Assembly: GCA_018401235.1 (NCBI GenBank) | Contig: JAGYLC010000010.1 | Span: 1-35,312 of the forward strand | Source of the DNA: Kiritimatiellia bacterium | GTDB lineage: Bacteria > Verrucomicrobiota > Kiritimatiellia > SS1-B-03-39 > UBA6053 | Reading direction: 5' to 3' | DNA length: 35,312 nt | Shown here: positions 23,211-31,246 of the stretch, one piece after another | Layout: every line of letters starts with the position of its first letter | Position numbering within the stretch: position 1 is the stretch's first letter | Notes under the pieces: generated by a model | What the model saw: the letters and a program-made list of their open reading frames with translations, nothing else | Told to the model about the DNA's origin: nothing | Database searches by the model: none | Translations under genes and position numbers: made by a program

Positions 23211-23612
23211 TTAGTTGTTTCGGGAAAGGGTTTCGCGGATTTTGGCGGCGAGAGCCTGCAGGTCATCGGGATCGGCGGGTTGCGCTTTGCTGAAATCCAG
23301 GTCACTGACCGCATGGATGGGAACCAGATGCAAGTGGCAGTGGGGAACCTCGAGTCCGGCCACGATCAGCCCCACCTTTTTGCAGGGGACATGTTCCTCA
23401 ATGGCGCGGGCGATGGGCCGGGCGGTGGTCAGCATCTTTTGCAACAGATCGTCGGGGAGATCAAAGATGTAGTCTATTTCCTGCTTGGGAATCAAGAGAG
23501 CGTGTCCATGATGGATTGGGCGAATGTCCAGAAAGGAGTAGAAGTCATCGTCTTCGTAGAGACGGGCGGAGGGAATTTCACCGGTGATGATTTTTGTGAA
23601 GAGAGTGGGCAT
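23211..23612 (-). CDS. HIT-family nucleotide-binding hydrolase
   Basis: A 133-residue histidine-triad protein starting MPTLFTKIITGEIPSARLYEDD. It carries the family's FLDIRPIHHGHALLIPK segment and the active-site triad VPHCHLHLVPI (H-x-H-x-H). HIT proteins hydrolyse dinucleotides or nucleotide phosphoramidates. The start at ATG 23612 matches the normal N-terminus; the track's 23705 start adds 31 unrelated residues. It precedes the metallo-hydrolase gene by 36 nt on the minus strand. The exact substrate is unknown. Confidence 0.93.
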   Translation of the reverse strand: MPTLFTKIITGEIPSARLYEDDDFYSFLDIRPIHHGHALLIPKQEIDYIFDLPDDLLQKMLTTARPIARAIEEHVPCKKVGLIVAGLEVPHCHLHLVPIHAVSDLDFSKAQPADPDDLQALAAKIRETLSRNN

Positions 23613-23723
23613 TTTTTGGATAGGGGATTTGGAATGAAGGATTTGGTTGAGTGGTTGGGAGAGATGGTTTAATAAGGTATCATTTCTTCTGAAAGAATTT
23701 CCCATTAAATTGAGGTCTGGAAT

Positions 23724-24281
23724 TCATTTTACGAGCAGGGGTCGCGCGTTAACGGGCTGCAGAGGGCGGTTGTTGGGAAGGCGCAGGGCGGAGGCGAAAG
23801 CCGAGATTTGGTTAAAGGAGGCGGGGACCGGGGCTTTTAGTATCAGCCACCGCACCCCTTCGGTGCAGGGTGGGGTGGTGAGGGAGCCGTTGTAGCGGAA
23901 ATAACGTTTATCCTCTGGAAGCAGAGAGCTGGCATCCCACAACTTCGGCAAGAGGCTTTGGTTGTGCTTTTCGCGGGGCAGGTGGGGAATGAGGGCAGCC
24001 AGGAATTCATTTTCGGGTCCTTCGTCTATCATCAGCCCCACCACCGCAAGTTGTCCCCGGGGATCGGCGTGGACGAAGTGGCCTTCCATGGGGAAGGACT
24101 TTCCATTAATAGTAGTGGATTGGTTGTGTCCGTTGCAGGCGCAGAATTCGGGAGAAAGCGAGGCCCAGTGTTCGGGACCCTTTTCGCCCAGGTAACTCCA
24201 GTGAGGCTCCGAAGTCCTGTGGGTACGGCATCCGGTCAGCAGGAGGAAAATACAACAGGGTGGGAACAGATATTTGATCAT
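23724..24281 (-). pseudogene. Alpha-carbonic-anhydrase lipoprotein with an internal deletion
   Basis: The 185-codon ORF starts as a lipoprotein (CCIFLLLTGC) and continues with the alpha-carbonic-anhydrase N-terminus HWSYLGEKGPEHWASLSPEF. CNGHNQS then joins straight to TINGKSFPMEGHFVHAD. In intact enzymes about 45-60 residues separate QSPI from this point, including the FHFH strand that supplies two of the three zinc-binding histidines. Only the third (MEGHFVH) remains. The rest (AVVGLMIDEG, YRYNGSLTTPPCTEGVRW with F in place of the first Y, PVNARPL) is normal. The deletion is in frame, so protein may still be made, but it should not bind zinc or hydrate CO2. It lies 11 nt after the PAP2-related gene. 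Confidence 0.78.
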
Positions 24282-24292
24282 AATAAAGTTGT

Positions 24293-24745
24293 TTACACAA
24301 GAATACCCACCACAATTCCTACCAGCATGCCGGCGAAAACCTCGAGTCGGGTGTGACCCAGAAGTTCGGCGAGCTTGGTGTGGGAGAGGTGGTGTTGGTG
24401 CAGGACTTCGTCCACGATTTGATTGAGGATTTTGGCTTGTTCGCCCGCGGCGCGGCGGACACTTTGCGCATCAAACATTACGATCATGGCAAAAAGAAAG
24501 GCCAATGCGAAGAGGGGACTGTGAAAGCCGGTTCGTATGCCAATATTAGTCGCGAGTCCGCAAACGCTGGCGGAGTGGGCGGAAGGCATCCCCCCGGTAC
24601 TCACGAAATAGGTGAAATCCATTTTGCGGGATTTCACAACTTCAGTGCTGAATTTAATCAATTGCGCCACCAACCAGGACAAAACTGCGGCTGTGATACC
24701 GGGATTGCCCCAGTCGGATTGATAGGCCAGCAGGTAAACTCCCAT
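24293..24745 (-). CDS. Divergent PAP2-family (DUF212) membrane protein
   Basis: A 150-residue membrane protein with about four hydrophobic segments. It has the family pattern WLVAQLIKFSTEVVKSRKMD, STGGMPSAHSASVCGLA, MIVMFDAQSVRRAAGEQAK and LGHTRLEVFAGMLVGIVVG. SAHS and GHTRLEV are remnants of the PAP2 phosphatase active-site motifs, so a lipid-phosphate-related function is plausible but unproven. The ATG at 24745 shares its last base with the stop codon of the kinase gene (TGATG), indicating translational coupling. The longer track start at 24784 lies within the kinase gene. Confidence 0.87.
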   Translation of the reverse strand: MGVYLLAYQSDWGNPGITAAVLSWLVAQLIKFSTEVVKSRKMDFTYFVSTGGMPSAHSASVCGLATNIGIRTGFHSPLFALAFLFAMIVMFDAQSVRRAAGEQAKILNQIVDEVLHQHHLSHTKLAELLGHTRLEVFAGMLVGIVVGILV

Positions 24746-25824
24746 CAGCGTCGCACCCGGGCATTGCCTTTCCAGATGCTCCACACCTGTTCCTCGTCGG
24801 CGGGTTGCCCGTAGTCGGTGAGCAGGGTGGCGGCCAGCGCCCCGGAGGCCCAGCCGAAGTGCGCGGATTGTTCCGCGTCCCAGCCTTTGAGAATGCCGTA
24901 GAGCAGTCCACCCACAAATCCGTCACCGCCGCCTATGCGGTCGAGCACATAGATGTCGCGGGGCTCGACGATATGCCAGTCATCCCCGGCGGATACGATG
25001 CAGCCCCATAGGTGATGGTTCACATGCACGACTTCGCGGAGGGTGGTGGCAAAAATGCTCGTTTTTGGATAGCGTTTTTTCGCAGTACCGATCATGCCTT
25101 TGAAGGACTCGATTTTTTCGTTGAGCCCTTCGCCGCCGGCTTCGGGTCCCTCGATGTTCAGGCAAAGCTGGAAATCCTCCTCGTTTCCAACCAGGATGTC
25201 GGAGAGGGAAGCAGTCTCGTCAAAGATGGCGTGCAACTCCTCTTCGCGGTTTTCCCAGAAGGTGGCGCGGTGATTGAGGTCAAAGGAAATCAGGGAGCCG
25301 TTCTTTTTAGCGATACGGGCGATTTCGAGGCAGAAGCGTCCGGTTTCGGGAGATAGAGCGGCAATGAGTCCGGACAAGTGGACGATTTGCACGCCTTCCT
25401 GGGCAAAAATACGTTCGAGATCGAAATCCTCCACTTGCAAGGTGCGCCCGACTTCTCCGGCCCGGTCGTTCGCCACCCGGGGACCGCGGGAGCCGAAGCC
25501 GGAATCCGCGAGATTGAACTGATGTCGGTAACCCCAGGGGTCGCCTTGGGGAACATGGGGACCTTCGACGGTGATGTGTCGGGCGGCGAGATTATCGAGA
25601 ATCATGCGTGAAACCGGGCTGCCCTCTACGAATTTACTGAGCACTTTCACTGGCAGCCCCAGGTGGGAGGCGACGCTGACTACGTTGGATTCGGCACTGG
25701 TTACCTGAATATGCAGGTGCGTGGCGGTGTGAAACGGCTGGCCGTATTCCGGGGTGAGACGTACGCCCATGCTGGTGGGAGTGAGCAGGGCGGTGGCGGC
25801 AGTCGATTTTAATGTATAGGTCAT
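24745..25824 (-). CDS. PfkB-family sugar kinase, 2-keto-3-deoxygluconate kinase-like
   Basis: A roughly 359-residue PfkB/ribokinase-fold kinase. It starts MTYTLKSTAATALLTPTSMG, has a middle part with VHLSGLIAALSPETGRF and ISFDLNHRATFW, then LVGNEEDFQLCL, and ends with the catalytic loop DRIGGGDGFVGGLLYGIL, where the Asp of GGGD is the catalytic base. TLREVVHVNHHLWG and FDLNHRATFW are typical of KDG-kinase-like members acting on sugar acids from uronate breakdown. The start is ambiguous: ATG 25824 (GGAG nearby), ATG 25833 or ATG 25884. It heads a minus-strand run with the PAP2-related, carbonic anhydrase, HIT and metallo-hydrolase genes, and is divergent from the protease gene. Confidence 0.85.
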   Translation of the reverse strand: MTYTLKSTAATALLTPTSMGVRLTPEYGQPFHTATHLHIQVTSAESNVVSVASHLGLPVKVLSKFVEGSPVSRMILDNLAARHITVEGPHVPQGDPWGYRHQFNLADSGFGSRGPRVANDRAGEVGRTLQVEDFDLERIFAQEGVQIVHLSGLIAALSPETGRFCLEIARIAKKNGSLISFDLNHRATFWENREEELHAIFDETASLSDILVGNEEDFQLCLNIEGPEAGGEGLNEKIESFKGMIGTAKKRYPKTSIFATTLREVVHVNHHLWGCIVSAGDDWHIVEPRDIYVLDRIGGGDGFVGGLLYGILKGWDAEQSAHFGWASGALAATLLTDYGQPADEEQVWSIWKGNARVRR

Positions 25825-25967
25825 AGGCTCCATATGGGTAATTGAGTACTGCCAAAAAAGGAAAGGTTTTCCAAGATCATTCATAGATTTGTTGTCAAAT
25901 CGAGGGTATATGGAGTATGATCTTGAACCTTTTCGAAAAAATGGTTGTCTATTCGACCTCGCCTACA

Positions 25968-25976
25968 TGATATAAA
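25968..25976 (+). promoter_or_regulatory. Extended -10 promoter for the tail-specific protease gene
   Basis: TGATATAAA (25968-25976) is an extended -10 element about 15 nt before the ATG at 25991. No clear -35 sits at 17 bp; TTGTCT lies 20 bp upstream. Transcription would start near 25983, leaving a leader of under 10 nt and no visible ribosome-binding site. Confidence 0.4.
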
Positions 25977-25990
25977 ATTGGATTTTCCCT

Positions 25991-28165
25991 ATGAAAGTAA
26001 ACATAAAACAGAGTTGTCTGATCGGTTGGATGTTGAGTTGCTTGCTTGGCGTGAACGCCGCCGTGGTTCCTCAGAGCGATGCCGGCGAAATCATGCGGCT
26101 GTTGGGTCAGGCGATGCCCGTGACCCATATAAGCCACGAACCCCTGTCTGAAAGCCTGATGCGACGCACTGTAGATAATTACCTCCGTTCACTCGATTTC
26201 GACCGCAGTTTACTTAAAGCCGAGGATGTTACGTACCTGCGTCGGCATGCCGCCACCCTGGAAAACGCTTTCAGAGGAGGCGATGCCGACTTTGCTTTTA
26301 CTACATTTGAACTGATCAAAGAGCGGGCCGAAAACCGGGTGGCCTTTGTCAACAAATTGTTGGATGAAGGTTTCGACTTCGAGAAAGATGAAAGCTTTGT
26401 GTGGCGTCGCAAGGATGCGCCCTGGGCAAAAGACGATGCGGAGTGGGACGAGCTGTGGCGCAAAAAAGTAAAAAACGAGTATGTGGGCATTCTGGTGAGC
26501 CGGAGAATCCGGGAGATGGAGGCGGAGGATGAGGCGGCGGAAAACGCGTCCAAAGCCGACGAGAATCCGGAGAATGAAGACGAAAGCTCTGATGACAGTG
26601 CCCAAACGGCTGTGGACAATGCCGCGGATGACGAACCAATTGAGGAGGCTATTGATTTAGAGTTGAATTTGACCCCGGAGGAGCGCATCCGTAAACGATA
26701 TGAACGCTTTAGTGAAGTGTTGAACGGTCATGATTCCGAATACATTTTGGGAGCCTTCCTGAGTAGTCTGGCCGGAGCATATGATGCCCACTCCAGTTAT
26801 ATGTCCCCACGCCGGGAAGAGGACTTTGATATTCAAATGCGCCTGTCCCTCACCGGTATCGGTGCCGAGTTAACCTATGACGAGGGGGCCGCCAAGATTC
26901 AGCGGGTAATGAAAGGGGGGCCAGCGGACCGGGACGGTCGCCTGCAATCGGGAGACAAGATCGTGGCGGTCCAGCAGGAGGGTGAGGAGCCCGTGGATAT
27001 TCTCTATTGGCCCCTGTACCGATCGGTTCGCCTGATTCGGGGTGAAAAAGGGACCATCGTCATCCTGCATGTGATCCCGGCCAGTGATTCCACCGGCACC
27101 CAGGTTCAGCTGATTGATATTGAGCGTGATGAGATCAAATTGGAAGAGAAGGCGGCGCGCTCCAAGATCTATGAATTGCAACGTGACGAGAATGTGCGAC
27201 GGTTGGGCATTATCAATCTACCTGATTTTTATGCGGATTTCAGTCGGGGCAACAATGGCGAGGAACCCACCAGCTCCGCCAAGGATGTGCGTCGACTGCT
27301 GGAGGAACTGAATGAAGAAGACGTGGAGGGGCTGGTCTTGGATTTGCGTAATAATGGCGGGGGAAGTCTGCGGGATTGCGTGGAAATGACTGGGTTTTTT
27401 GTGGATGCGGGTCCGGTGGTGCAGGTGCGATCCGGTCAGCGGGTCAGTGCCATGTCGGATCCCCATCGCGGAGTGGTGTTTGATAAGCCCTTGGTGGTGC
27501 TGGTGAACCGCTTAAGTGCCTCGGCCTCGGAAATTCTGGCCGCAGCCTTGCAGGATTATGGACGTGCGGTGATTGTCGGCGATTCCAAAACCCACGGCAA
27601 GGGCTCGGTTCAGACCCTGCTGCCGTTGGACCGTCGCAATGATCAGTACGGAGCCTTGAAGGTGACCACGGCCGGTTTTTATCGGGTAGATGGACGATCC
27701 ACCCAACTTAAAGGTGTCAGCCCGGATATTCTGATCCGCTCCCCCACGGACGTGATGGAGCTGGGCGAGGAGTATCTGCCCAACGTCATGCCCTGGAGCT
27801 GGGTGAAACCCCTGCGCTTCCGGCCCTTTGGCGACCTGCGCGAAGTCAATACTGAATTGACGAGGTTGTCCCGTGAGCGTTTGAGCGAACACGAAGACTT
27901 TCAACTTTATCAGGGGAAAGTTGATCGATTGGCCGAACGGGTACAACGTCGGGAAATCTCACTGAATTTCCAGGAGCGTTTGAAGCAAACGAAACTGGAC
28001 CGGGAACTGGACAACCTGCAAAGCCAAGGCCTCCAGATTTCCGTGGATGAGGAAGAGGAGGATGTTGAGGACGAAGAAGAGGACCGCCGGGCCATCCGAC
28101 CGGATAAGGACCTCATTCTGAAAGAGGGTCTGGAAATTCTCGCGGATTTGGTGGAGAGGGGGTAA
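25991..28165 (+). CDS. Tail-specific (C-terminal processing) protease, S41 family
   Basis: A 724-residue periplasmic protease of the Prc/Tsp type. A signal peptide (LIGWMLSCLLGVNA) is followed by the N-terminal helical region (RTVDNYLRSLDFDRSLL) with an acidic low-complexity insert at about 175-222, a PDZ domain (about 285-350, SLTGIGAELTYDEGAAKIQ, GGPADRDGRLQSGDKIVAV), and the S41 core with VLDLRNNGGGSL. The catalytic Ser (about 511) is in RLSASASEI and the Lys (about 537) in HGKGSVQT. A C-terminal DUF3340-like region ends in an acidic stretch (EEEEDVEDEEED). It degrades or trims proteins from their C-termini in the envelope. The catalytic dyad is intact. Confidence 0.93.
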   Translation: MKVNIKQSCLIGWMLSCLLGVNAAVVPQSDAGEIMRLLGQAMPVTHISHEPLSESLMRRTVDNYLRSLDFDRSLLKAEDVTYLRRHAATLENAFRGGDADFAFTTFELIKERAENRVAFVNKLLDEGFDFEKDESFVWRRKDAPWAKDDAEWDELWRKKVKNEYVGILVSRRIREMEAEDEAAENASKADENPENEDESSDDSAQTAVDNAADDEPIEEAIDLELNLTPEERIRKRYERFSEVLNGHDSEYILGAFLSSLAGAYDAHSSYMSPRREEDFDIQMRLSLTGIGAELTYDEGAAKIQRVMKGGPADRDGRLQSGDKIVAVQQEGEEPVDILYWPLYRSVRLIRGEKGTIVILHVIPASDSTGTQVQLIDIERDEIKLEEKAARSKIYELQRDENVRRLGIINLPDFYADFSRGNNGEEPTSSAKDVRRLLEELNEEDVEGLVLDLRNNGGGSLRDCVEMTGFFVDAGPVVQVRSGQRVSAMSDPHRGVVFDKPLVVLVNRLSASASEILAAALQDYGRAVIVGDSKTHGKGSVQTLLPLDRRNDQYGALKVTTAGFYRVDGRSTQLKGVSPDILIRSPTDVMELGEEYLPNVMPWSWVKPLRFRPFGDLREVNTELTRLSRERLSEHEDFQLYQGKVDRLAERVQRREISLNFQERLKQTKLDRELDNLQSQGLQISVDEEEEDVEDEEEDRRAIRPDKDLILKEGLEILADLVERG

Positions 28166-28272
28166 CGAGGTCTGCCTAAGTCTATGGATCAACCAAATAA
28201 AGGATGATAAATCTTATCCTCCTTCCGCCAGTGATAATAGCACAGGTAGAAGCAGATTAGTTGATCAAATTC

Positions 28273-28300
28273 TTGACAGATATGAAATCATCTGTATAGT
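28273..28300 (+). promoter_or_regulatory. Consensus-like sigma-70 promoter in front of the adenine methylase fragment
   Basis: TTGACA (28273-28278) and TATAGT (28295-28300) are separated by 16 bp. The ATG of the methylase ORF is at 28307, 7 nt after the -10, so the transcript would be leaderless or nearly so. No ribosome-binding site precedes the ATG. Confidence 0.6.
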
Positions 28301-28306
28301 AAAGTA

Positions 28307-28762
28307 ATGATTGATCCATCTTTTATTGAAATCGAAGGGGAGTACCCCGCACTTACTTTGCTTAAGGTCCCCCCGCCTCAATTGAAATGGTTTCCTCAGT
28401 TTCGATACATGGGCAGTAAGTATCGTTTGACGGATTGGTTGCACTCGGTGTTCCAGCAGTTGGACTTTGAAACCGCTACGGATGCGTTTTCGGGTTCCGG
28501 GGTGGTATCCTATTTGTTAAAAAGCATGCACAAACAGGTTTTCACCAATGACTCTTTACATTTCCCCTACGTGTTGAGTCAGGCGTTGATTCAAAACAAT
28601 ACCGTGAAACTTACCCGTTCCGATGTCGAATTTGTCTTGTCATTCAAAGCGGAACTCCCCCAACAAAAATTCATACAAACCACATTCCGTGATATCTTTT
28701 ACACGGCGAAAGACCTTGAATTTTTGGATGATTGCTGGGTGGGCATACGCAGTCTGAATTGA
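28307..28762 (+). pseudogene. D12-class N6-adenine DNA methyltransferase, truncated
   Basis: The 151-codon ORF has the N-terminal part of a D12 (Dam-like) methylase: FRYMGSKYRLTDWL (motif X), ATDAFSGSGVVSYLL (motif I, S-adenosylmethionine binding) and KQVFTNDSLHFPYVLSQALI. It continues FIQTTFRDIFYTAKDLEFLD as in full-length relatives and stops at TGA (28760-28762). The catalytic DPPY motif and the target-recognition part, normally another 150-250 residues, are absent, so it cannot methylate DNA alone. No restriction endonuclease gene is nearby. The promoter is intact, so a truncated protein may still be expressed. Confidence 0.78.
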
Positions 28763-28844
28763 GATCCAGAATCGTGGGTTAATCCACCGAATCTACACCC
28801 GGGTGATGGAAGAAGAGTTTCTCGAGGATATCACCCAGCTAAAA

Positions 28845-29594
28845 TCAGAGTTTGGACTGTAACCTTTTCCTCCAATACGCCAGGAATTCGACATTTCCGG
28901 CGGGGCCCTTTAGGGGGGAGCGGATGATGCCGATGCAGTCCAAGTCGAGTTCATGGGTGCCGAAGTTGCGGATGTCTTCGACCACCCGCTGCCGGATGTC
29001 TTCATCCACCACCACCCCTTTGCGCAGATGTTTGCGTCCGGCTTCGAATTGAGGTTTGATGAGGGAGATAATTGTGGCCCCGGGCAGGAGTACCCGGTCC
29101 GCGGCGGGCAGGATGAGCTTCAGGGAGATAAAGCTGGTGTCGATCACGCAAAAGGTCGGGCGGGGATCGAAGTCGGCGGCTTCCAGATAGCGGGCATTGG
29201 TGCTTTCGCGTACATCCACCCGCGGATCCTGTCGCAGGTCCCAGTGAAGTTGTCCTTTGCCGACATCCACGGCGTATACTTTGCGGGCACCGTGTTGGAG
29301 TAGACAATCGGTAAAGCCGCCGGTGCTGGATCCAATGTCGATAGCCACGGCGTCGGCGATGGGCAGATCCGGCCAGGCCTCCAGGGCCCCCATCAGTTTT
29401 TCGCCGCCGCGGCTTACGAAGGGCGGGGGCTGCTCCAGGTCCAGTTCGCAGTCATCGGCTACACTGAACCCCGGTTTGCCTGCGACCTGTCCATCGACCC
29501 GTATTTTTCCGGCGCGGATGAGGCGTTGCGCCTGCTCACGGCTTTCGGACAGGCCACGACGGGCTACCAGGACATCCAGACGAACTTTCCCCAT
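28845..29594 (-). CDS. tlyA: TlyA-family rRNA methyltransferase (S4 + FtsJ-like domains)
   Basis: A 249-residue protein. It has an N-terminal S4 RNA-binding domain (VRLDVLVARRGLSESREQAQ, IRVDGQVAGKPG) and an FtsJ-like methyltransferase domain with AIDIGSSTGGFTDCLLQHGA (SAM-binding motif I), VYAVDVGKGQLHW, FCVIDTSFISLKLILPA and LIKPQFEAGR. TlyA enzymes 2'-O-methylate 16S and/or 23S rRNA; related proteins have been called hemolysins. Length and motif order are normal. It follows the proline-rich membrane protein gene by 4 nt on the minus strand and converges with the methylase fragment. Confidence 0.94.
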   Translation of the reverse strand: MGKVRLDVLVARRGLSESREQAQRLIRAGKIRVDGQVAGKPGFSVADDCELDLEQPPPFVSRGGEKLMGALEAWPDLPIADAVAIDIGSSTGGFTDCLLQHGARKVYAVDVGKGQLHWDLRQDPRVDVRESTNARYLEAADFDPRPTFCVIDTSFISLKLILPAADRVLLPGATIISLIKPQFEAGRKHLRKGVVVDEDIRQRVVEDIRNFGTHELDLDCIGIIRSPLKGPAGNVEFLAYWRKRLQSKL

Positions 29595-29598
29595 AGCC

Positions 29599-30357
29599 TT
29601 AGGGCGTCTCTTTGAATGGGTTTGCCTGCAGGGCCTTGGGCGGTTCCAGAATCACGGACGCCGCCAATGCCCGTTTAAAGTTTGTGGCTTTTTTGAAATT
29701 GGGGCGACTCGTCTTGGTGCGAACCGTCCGCATGCTTTCGATGCGGAGGGTGGGCACCGACAGGGTGGTGGGAGAGAGATCGACCATCATGGAGCGTACG
29801 TTGTTGAGCGCCTGAGCCTCGGATTGAATGGCCCCGGTCAACCGCGCCGGATCGAGCTCGGCCGCCTCTTTCATTTCCGCAATTTCTTTGTAGGAATCCT
29901 TGTATTTTACTTCCTCAATGGCAGCCAGGCGTTTTACCCTTTTGTAAGGGGAGGGAGGGGCTGCGGTCACGGGCACTGGGTTGGGGCGCTTGGTTGTTGA
30001 AGAAGGGGTCGGTTGGGGATCAAAGCGGATGGGTTCCCTCGCAGATTTGGGCGGGGGGGATTGAGCTGGTTTTTCGAGAAGGGGAGGGGGAGTGGATTGG
30101 GCATCTTTAGTGGGTTCACCCGCCAGCCTGCCCAGAAAGGTTTCCAACGGACGTTCCAGCGGATCTGGTTCGTTTTTGGGAGCTTTTTTCCCGGTTCGGA
30201 GCTCCTCGGCTTCACGCTCCTCCCGATGTTTCCGCAGTTCAGCAGCCTTTCGCTTCGCTTCCTTCTGCTGCAGAAGATTTCCCACCACCCAAAAAATTCC
30301 CACAATCAGATAGATCAGATAGGTTAAGCCGGATTGAGCTAGCAGAGGTGTGTACAT
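29599..30357 (-). CDS. Membrane-anchored, proline-rich protein of unknown function
   Basis: A 252-residue protein with one N-terminal membrane segment (LTYLIYLIVGIFWVVGNLL, about residues 10-29). A charged helical, probably coiled-coil stretch follows (KEAKRKAAELRKHREEREAE). Then comes a disordered Pro/Ser/Lys-rich region (about 70-140; TPPPLLEKPAQSPPPKS) and a C-terminal helical part with EEVKYKDSYKEIAEMKEAAE and FKRALAASVILEPPKALQ. The start is set at ATG 30357; the track start at 30420 precedes the membrane segment by a polar extension. The FKRALAASVILEPPKAL end looks like a conserved interaction motif. It shares an operon with tlyA. No known family is recognised. Confidence 0.75.
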   Translation of the reverse strand: MYTPLLAQSGLTYLIYLIVGIFWVVGNLLQQKEAKRKAAELRKHREEREAEELRTGKKAPKNEPDPLERPLETFLGRLAGEPTKDAQSTPPPLLEKPAQSPPPKSAREPIRFDPQPTPSSTTKRPNPVPVTAAPPSPYKRVKRLAAIEEVKYKDSYKEIAEMKEAAELDPARLTGAIQSEAQALNNVRSMMVDLSPTTLSVPTLRIESMRTVRTKTSRPNFKKATNFKRALAASVILEPPKALQANPFKETP

Positions 30358-30472
30358 AGGATGGGTATAAAGGCGTGGAGTGGATTCGTCAATCAAATCC
30401 GGTCTACGGGATGAGCGCAAAAGAATTCACACATAGTGGAAGAGTATGCGCGGATGTTGCCCAATATAGTTT

Positions 30473-30615
30473 AGGACCACGGATAGCCCTGCCGGACCAC
30501 GGATGAGAAGTGAAGGAGATATGAAGCATTTTCAGATTATTTCTAAGGAAAAAATGGAAGGAGGGGGATAGGTTTTGGCGTATTCCTATCCGTGGTCCGG
30601 CAGGGCTATCCGTGG
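30473..30615. repeat. CCACGGAT inverted-repeat element, copy 2
   Basis: The 28-nt arms at 30477-30504 and 30588-30615 are perfectly complementary. The right arm is identical to that of copy 1 at 21667-21694. The 83-nt spacer is only partly similar to that of copy 1 (both keep a GA-rich start, a CATTT core and AAATGGAA). Confidence 0.92.
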
Positions 30616-30748
30616 GACTACTTATTCTGAACTTTTATGTGGGTCTGGAATCTGAATCCGTGGGTTTAATCCGCGATCTCACTATTTCCGCTGAAGAAAT
30701 TTCCACTGTAGGATTGCAAACCCGATAAAAAAAGTCGTAGTTAGTGTT

Positions 30749-30778
30749 TTGACATCTGCTAGTTGTGATGCATATAGG
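30749..30778 (+). promoter_or_regulatory. Candidate promoter and operator for the rrf2-suf cluster
   Basis: TTGACA (30749-30754) and TATAGG (30773-30778) are separated by 18 bp. Transcription would start near 30785, about 15 nt before the ATG at 30800. TATAGG and the downstream CCTACTATA form a short dyad over the start region, a possible site for autoregulation by the Rrf2 protein. Confidence 0.45.
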
Positions 30779-30799
30779 AAAAGGAACCTACTATAGACA

Positions 30800-31246
30800 A
30801 TGCTTAAGCTTGGAAAACAAACTCATTATGCGCTGGTTGCGCTGTTTCATCTGGATCAGGTTGATCCCGGTTCGCGGGTGAGCACCCATGAACTGTCCGA
30901 GCGGTATGATATTCCTGAACCGCATCTGGGCAAAGTGTTGCAAAAATTGTCACGGGCGGGTTTGTTGGTGGCGGTCAAGGGGGTGCAGGGGGGCTACGAA
31001 TTAAATACCTCCTTGCGAAATTTGGAATTGGGCGATTTGATCCTGGCCTTGGAGCCGTCCCCGCGACGACAGAGCGCGACTCCGCACACGATTTTGAATG
31101 CGTTTCCCTCCTGCTACATGCAGGGGATGGTTCGGGAAGTCGAGAGTCGGGTGCTTGACCGTCTACACCACATCAGCTTGAATGAATTATTAACTGAAAT
31201 GGAGGTCCCGGAGTATCGGGTATTTCCCCTGGAGATGTCCTTATGA
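30800..31246 (+). CDS. Rrf2-family transcriptional regulator
   Basis: A 148-residue winged-helix regulator. It starts KLGKQTHYALVALFHLDQVD, has the recognition helix region YDIPEPHLGKVLQKLSRAGLL and the wing VKGVQGGYEL, as in IscR/NsrR/SufR relatives. The C-terminal part contains only one cysteine (FPSCYMQGM), whereas [2Fe-2S]-binding members use three, so a cluster may be absent or ligated differently. It heads the suf cluster and its stop overlaps the next start (ATGA), so it very likely regulates Fe-S assembly genes (inference from context). Confidence 0.88.
   Translation: MLKLGKQTHYALVALFHLDQVDPGSRVSTHELSERYDIPEPHLGKVLQKLSRAGLLVAVKGVQGGYELNTSLRNLELGDLILALEPSPRRQSATPHTILNAFPSCYMQGMVREVESRVLDRLHHISLNELLTEMEVPEYRVFPLEMSL

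Larger units (their letters stand above)
30358..30799. other. Divergent intergenic region between the proline-rich protein and rrf2 genes
   Basis: It holds copy 2 of the CCACGGAT inverted repeat (30473-30615), a nearby AATCCGTGGGTTTAATCC stretch (about 30656-30673) that is similar to GAATCGTGGGTTAATCC at 28769-28785, and the rrf2 promoter. No ORF of interest. Confidence 0.55.

Noticed and set aside
28763-28862. Frame reading IHRIYTRVMEEEFLEDITQL to a stop after the methylase fragment
   Set aside because: It looks protein-like and could be the C-terminus of another lost gene, but I recognise no family and it overlaps a repeat-like stretch.
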